NCBI GenBank assembly: GCA_000432515.1
Contig: HF996014.1
Location: forward strand, 1-26,998
Length of the DNA: 26,998 bases
Source: Bacteroides sp. CAG:545
GTDB lineage: Bacteria; Bacteroidota; Bacteroidia; Bacteroidales; UBA932
Direction: 5' to 3'
Shown here: positions 23,785 to 26,998 of the stretch, piece by piece
How the letters are laid out: the number at the start of each line of letters is the position of its first letter
Position numbering within the stretch: position 1 is the stretch's first letter
Notes under the pieces: model-generated
Databases searched by the model: none
Seen by the model: the letters and a program-made list of their open reading frames with translations, nothing else
What the model was told of the DNA's origin: nothing
Translations under genes and position numbers: made by a program

Positions 23785-24540
23785 ATGATAAAGAAATTTC
23801 CTATTATACTTCTCAATTTTACAGGCATATATGATTATGAATCGTTTGCCTCTGGTCATAACATCACCCATGTTGATTGCCGCAACATAAATGGTGTGGA
23901 CTGCTATTGTGATGAGGAAGGAAGGAGAAAACTGCATAGTCTTCTTGCTCCCTATCCCGCTCAAGCTCTACATTTTATAGATTCCGGCGATTACCATTAT
24001 CTGACAGAATATTGGGTATCAAAACTCCAGGAACCTTTTACACTAATTGTATTCGACCACCATCCGGACATGCAACAACCTCAATGGGATGGTGTTGTCT
24101 CATGTGGCGGTTGGGTGACAGATGTATTATCGAAGAATCCATTTGTAAGAAACATCATTATCGTAGGTGCTTCAGACGAGCTTATATCACAAGTGCCTGT
24201 TCATCTAAGAGAAAAGGTGATGTTCTACAGTCAAGCGGAAATCGACCATCACCAGGCATGGTATTCAAAGGCGGGCAAACTGATACATGAGCCAGTATAT
24301 ATTTCCATAGACAAGGACGTGCTTAGAAAGCAAGACGCCATTACTGATTGGAGCAATGGTGACATGAGCCTCATGCAGATGCAAGCCGTGCTGCGCATTA
24401 TCTATGCCCACGAAAAAGTAATCGGCGTGGATATAACAGGCGAATGTTCTGCCACGCTTGACTATCTTTCTGAAGTAAAGGATGCGTCGGTAAACAACAG
24501 AGCCAATGAAGAACTGATGAAAATGATATTGACGGAATAA
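23785..24540 (+). CDS. Arginase/ureohydrolase-fold protein
   Basis: 251-residue protein with the arginase-family metal signatures in order: FDHHPDM (about residues 90-96, the DxHxD block) and YISIDKDVL (about 171-179, the SxDxD block), followed by WSNGDMSLMQMQAVLRII, which matches the GGxS..E helix region. The N-terminal motif GGGHD-like loop is replaced by IDSGDYHYL near 65-73. These ligands suggest a binuclear metal hydrolase, but it is shorter and more divergent than arginase, agmatinase or formiminoglutamase, so the substrate is open. AT-rich, standing alone between the transposase island and the nitroreductase gene. Confidence 0.7.
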   Translation: MIKKFPIILLNFTGIYDYESFASGHNITHVDCRNINGVDCYCDEEGRRKLHSLLAPYPAQALHFIDSGDYHYLTEYWVSKLQEPFTLIVFDHHPDMQQPQWDGVVSCGGWVTDVLSKNPFVRNIIIVGASDELISQVPVHLREKVMFYSQAEIDHHQAWYSKAGKLIHEPVYISIDKDVLRKQDAITDWSNGDMSLMQMQAVLRIIYAHEKVIGVDITGECSATLDYLSEVKDASVNNRANEELMKMILTE

Positions 24541-24646
24541 TGTCGTTTGCGGCCATATTGGAATCGAGTAGATAATGTGCTGCTAAGCGCATATGATAGA
24601 CCGAAAAGACTCGCAAAGATTCTCTATCTGTTTTTAAAGGATTACT

Positions 24647-24654
24647 TATATTTG
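24647..24654 (+). promoter_or_regulatory. -7 element for the nitroreductase-like lipoprotein gene
   Basis: TATATTTG, 22 nt before the ATG at 24677; the spacing is nearly the same as for yajC. Confidence 0.55.
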
Positions 24655-24676
24655 TAATCGGAAAAAATAATAGAGT

Positions 24677-25306
24677 ATGAAGAAAATTGCATTGACAATG
24701 TTGCCTGTGGCATTGACACTTACCTTGCTGGCGGGCTGCGCGCCGAATGGCGGAAAATCGGGTGGCGAAATTACTAATCCTGTCATTGACAATATCATGG
24801 CGAGGAGAAGTGTGCGTGCGTACAAGGCAGTTCCTGTCGGGCGCGACACTATGAATGTGATTCTGAAATGCGGAATCAATGCTCCTAACGCGATGAACAG
24901 CCAGAATTGGGAAGTCCGCGTCCTGGACAATGCGGATGAGATTGCTGCGGTGACTAAGATTTTTGCGGAGGCGAATCCGGACCAGGCAGCGCGCCCCGGC
25001 TTTGTGAATATGTTCCGCAATGCTCCGACAGTCGCTTTCGTGGCGCATAAGGCAGACGCCGGTATGTCACAGATTGACTGCGGATTGCTTGGCGAAAACA
25101 TGATGCTCGCAGCCCAGTCGTTGGGCATTGGCACATGCTGCTTCGGCGGTCCTGTACGGTTCTTGACAGATTCGTGCCCGGATTTCCTGAAGAAACTCGA
25201 CTTCTCGGAAGGTTACGAACTGCTCTTCGCCATCGCTTTCGGCTATCCTGACGAGTCGCCGGCCGCAAAGCCGAGAGACAAATCCAAAGTCCGCTTCGTA
25301 GAGTAA
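24677..25306 (+). CDS. Nitroreductase-family lipoprotein
   Basis: 209 residues. The N-terminal signal peptide ends in the lipobox LLAGC with Cys near residue 21, so the protein should be anchored in an envelope membrane. The rest is a nitroreductase fold: IMARRSVRAYKAVPVGRDTMNVILKCGINAPNAMNSQNW carries the Arg-Arg-Ser FMN contacts and the APNAMNSQNW block. GLLGENMMLAAQSLGIGTCCFGG is the second FMN region. Exported nitroreductase lipoproteins occur in Bacteroidales; electron donor and substrate are unknown. Convergent with the queD-like gene, 7 bp apart. Confidence 0.9.
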   Translation: MKKIALTMLPVALTLTLLAGCAPNGGKSGGEITNPVIDNIMARRSVRAYKAVPVGRDTMNVILKCGINAPNAMNSQNWEVRVLDNADEIAAVTKIFAEANPDQAARPGFVNMFRNAPTVAFVAHKADAGMSQIDCGLLGENMMLAAQSLGIGTCCFGGPVRFLTDSCPDFLKKLDFSEGYELLFAIAFGYPDESPAAKPRDKSKVRFVE

Positions 25307-25313
25307 AGCGGGG

Positions 25314-25646
25314 CTACTCCTTTTCGTAGATCGCCTTGTTGTTCTCTGACTCCCAGATCTCGACCTTGTAGCAGTTCTCGGTCTCATCGCATATCCATTT
25401 GGCGATGTTTTCTGCAGTAGGGGAGAACGGCAGTACCTCGTTCAGATTCTTATGGTCAATGCGGGACATTATGTTCCGCTTGATTTCCGTGAAGTCCGTC
25501 ACCATCCCGTCATCGTTCAAAGTCATTGACTTACAATGCACTATCACGATCCAGTTGTGGCCGTGAAGTTCCTCACATTTGCTCCGGTGGTCCGTCGTCA
25601 CATAATGCGCTCCGGATACTTCGAATCTTTTGCTTACGTAATACAT
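25314..25646 (-). CDS. queD: QueD / 6-pyruvoyl-tetrahydropterin synthase family protein
   Basis: 110-residue member of the 6-carboxy-tetrahydropterin synthase family, involved in making the queuosine precursor. Zinc ligands are H14 (SGAHYV) with H28 and H30 (ELHGHNW); the catalytic Cys is C24 (SKCEELHGH). The DH pair in RIDHKNLNE and the TAEN motif near 77-80 are also present. Compact but complete. Other queuosine genes (queC, queE, queF) are not in the window, so the pathway assignment rests on the family alone. Confidence 0.88.
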   Translation of the reverse strand: MYYVSKRFEVSGAHYVTTDHRSKCEELHGHNWIVIVHCKSMTLNDDGMVTDFTEIKRNIMSRIDHKNLNEVLPFSPTAENIAKWICDETENCYKVEIWESENNKAIYEKE

Positions 25647-25663
25647 ATTTTAATCATTATATC

Positions 25664-25683
25664 CCCGTCAGTCATATGACGGG
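25664..25683. terminator. Hairpin between queD and the isomerase-like gene
   Basis: Perfect 7-bp stem CCCGTCA / TGACGGG around GTCATA, 21 nt beyond the stop codon of the minus-strand isomerase-like gene. No proper T-run follows on that strand, so termination strength is doubtful. Confidence 0.4.
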
Positions 25684-25704
25684 AAACTTATATAAGAATA
25701 TCAG

Positions 25705-26916
25705 TTATGGAATGACAACGTGGTGATTTCCGATAGGGGAGCGCAGGAAATAGTCGGCGAGCCCGGGCGCTTCCACGACAATCTGCGTGCGGCAAAGATT
25801 GTCATTGTATTGATTTTCAACGATATTGACATTCTCTAAAAACATTTCGGTACAGTCAGGGGAAATTTTCAGAATCTTCGCCGGGCCGGCAGGTATGATG
25901 CCGTGCACCGCAACTCCTATCCCTGATTCGAAATGCGTGTCATAGCAGTAGCTGCTGACGATGCTCAGCGGTACGGTGCAATGCGCAAAAAGCAGTTTGT
26001 CTCCGTCAATGCGTGACAGGTTCGCCTGAAATCCCGGTGTCCCGAATTTCTTGAGCGCAACGCACATTGACAGCAGTGTCGGCACATCGCCTTCGCAAGT
26101 CGCCACAACTCCCTGACTATTAAGTATTGCCAATGCCATGCACCCGGTATTGTTCAATGCCGTAAGCAGGTCGAAGCATCGCAGGGTAACGCCTCCGAGG
26201 CCGTATTCATCCACGATTGATTTCATTGCACAATAAATGTCGAGAGCTTTCCCGAAGTCGGCCTCCGTGATTGCTCGCCCGAATTTCGGTTTGTTCAATG
26301 CATTGAGTTTCAACCCTTCAAGATGCTTCCTGTCAGGATTCTCCGCGCGACGGACAAGTTCCTTTATGTCAATGTCAATGATTTCCACGCCCAGTCGTTC
26401 CTTGGCTGTCTCGTAATCCACATTGCTGGAAATCAACCAGTCAGACGGCTTCCCGACCACGCCGACCTTCATCCCGTCCAGTATCCGTCCCATGTCATAA
26501 GCCTTGACATGGCATTTGTTCCCGGCTGCGAAACCTTCTCGCAGTCTGTCTGCGATAATCTCCGGACTACCATGTATGATTTCGCCCGGATAACCGTTCC
26601 GGTTCAGGAATGACAGTATCTCCATTGACGCTGCCAATGAATTGCTCTTGCCGCTGGTCAGCAGTCTTATCGGCTTATTGTCAGGCACTTGCAGATGCCC
26701 GTCGTTGCAGAATACGCTCTTGAAAACGCCCTCTGTCCCGCCGGTCCTGACATAGATGACATTGTCCAATGTCTCTCCATATCCGCTGAAATCTTCGCCC
26801 CGAAAGTCAAACCCTTCGCCGAGCCTCTCCTCAATCTCGCGTATGAACCTCTCTTCCGACGGCCTCCCTGCCGCCTCGCTATGCAATCCTGATGTCAATG
26901 TGTATAGTGTGAGCAT
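25705..26916 (-). CDS. L-fucose/L-arabinose isomerase-like protein
   Basis: 403-residue protein resembling the FucI/AraA-like group (COG2407), ketol isomerases of sugars. The N-terminal Rossmann-like half contains LTSGKSNSLAASMEILSFL and MKVGVVGKPSDWLISS. The C-terminal half has VTLRCFDLLTALNNTGCMAL, a conserved ATCEGDVPTLLSM segment typical of these isomerases, and ESGIGVAVHGIIPAGPAKILKI. It is shorter than true fucose isomerase (about 590), so the substrate is not clear. No sugar kinase, aldolase or transporter gene is adjacent, so context gives no pathway. Confidence 0.8.
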   Translation of the reverse strand: MLTLYTLTSGLHSEAAGRPSEERFIREIEERLGEGFDFRGEDFSGYGETLDNVIYVRTGGTEGVFKSVFCNDGHLQVPDNKPIRLLTSGKSNSLAASMEILSFLNRNGYPGEIIHGSPEIIADRLREGFAAGNKCHVKAYDMGRILDGMKVGVVGKPSDWLISSNVDYETAKERLGVEIIDIDIKELVRRAENPDRKHLEGLKLNALNKPKFGRAITEADFGKALDIYCAMKSIVDEYGLGGVTLRCFDLLTALNNTGCMALAILNSQGVVATCEGDVPTLLSMCVALKKFGTPGFQANLSRIDGDKLLFAHCTVPLSIVSSYCYDTHFESGIGVAVHGIIPAGPAKILKISPDCTEMFLENVNIVENQYNDNLCRTQIVVEAPGLADYFLRSPIGNHHVVIP

Positions 26917-26936
26917 GTCAATATTGTTTTACGGCA

Positions 26937-26944
26937 CAAAAATA
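26937..26944 (-). promoter_or_regulatory. -7 element for the isomerase-like gene
   Basis: TATTTTTG on the minus strand, 20 nt upstream of the start codon at 26916. Confidence 0.45.
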
Positions 26945-26998
26945 AGCAAAAAACACCTTGTGCGAAAGCATCTGTCTTGCATTTCGTTTCCCTACACG

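Overview
This window looks like chromosome from an anaerobic Bacteroidales bacterium, probably an uncultured gut or rumen lineage of roughly 50% GC in the Rikenellaceae / RC9 / Cryptobacteroides range; genus cannot be settled by eye. The evidence is the protein set (DUF3276 PUR-type protein, DUF5606, DUF6340 lipoprotein, long NusB, AAA-ATPase_like/PD-(D/E)XK protein) and many Bacteroidota-type -7 promoter elements (TAnnTTTG) at sensible distances before genes. Convincing -33 TTTG boxes at the right spacing were not found for most, so the promoter calls rest mainly on the -7 box and position. Genes run in both directions. No tRNA, rRNA, CRISPR array or replication origin was seen.

Layout. 1-344: intergenic, with two REP-like units. 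345-1925: AAA ATPase/nuclease. 1926-6322 (minus): apparent operon of an MtaD-like deaminase, purine nucleoside phosphorylase and NAD+ synthetase, i.e. purine nucleoside salvage and NAD synthesis. 6411-7874: DUF1846 protein. 7999-8367 (minus): DUF3276 protein. 8468-13229: housekeeping run nusB-like, yajC, ybbR-like, coaE, DUF5606, rimO, followed by a DUF6340 lipoprotein. 14238-15041 (minus) and 15221-15925 (plus): a membrane LytTR regulator divergent from an SGNH hydrolase, with three GTCAC boxes spaced exactly 20 bp between them. 15970-16437 (minus): greA, preceded by a tandemly duplicated ~200 bp hairpin-bearing element. 16845-20999 (minus): glpABC, anaerobic glycerol-3-phosphate dehydrogenase, with a long leader.

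21240-23131 is a repeat island: an IS200/RAYT-type tyrosine transposase, split by one in-frame TGA, sits between two 230 bp direct repeats and clusters of short hairpin units of two alternating subtypes, resembling a REP/BIME-RAYT system. After it come a small membrane protein behind a long purine tract, an arginase-fold protein, a nitroreductase-like lipoprotein, a QueD-like protein and a fucose/arabinose isomerase-like protein.

The most unexpected whole-window signal is a heptamer, CATTGAC (complement GTCAATG), counted by eye 45 times on the two strands where about 3 would be expected by chance. It occurs in several reading frames and both orientations, which suggests a lineage-specific genomic word comparable to uptake sequences, HIP1 or other architecture motifs.
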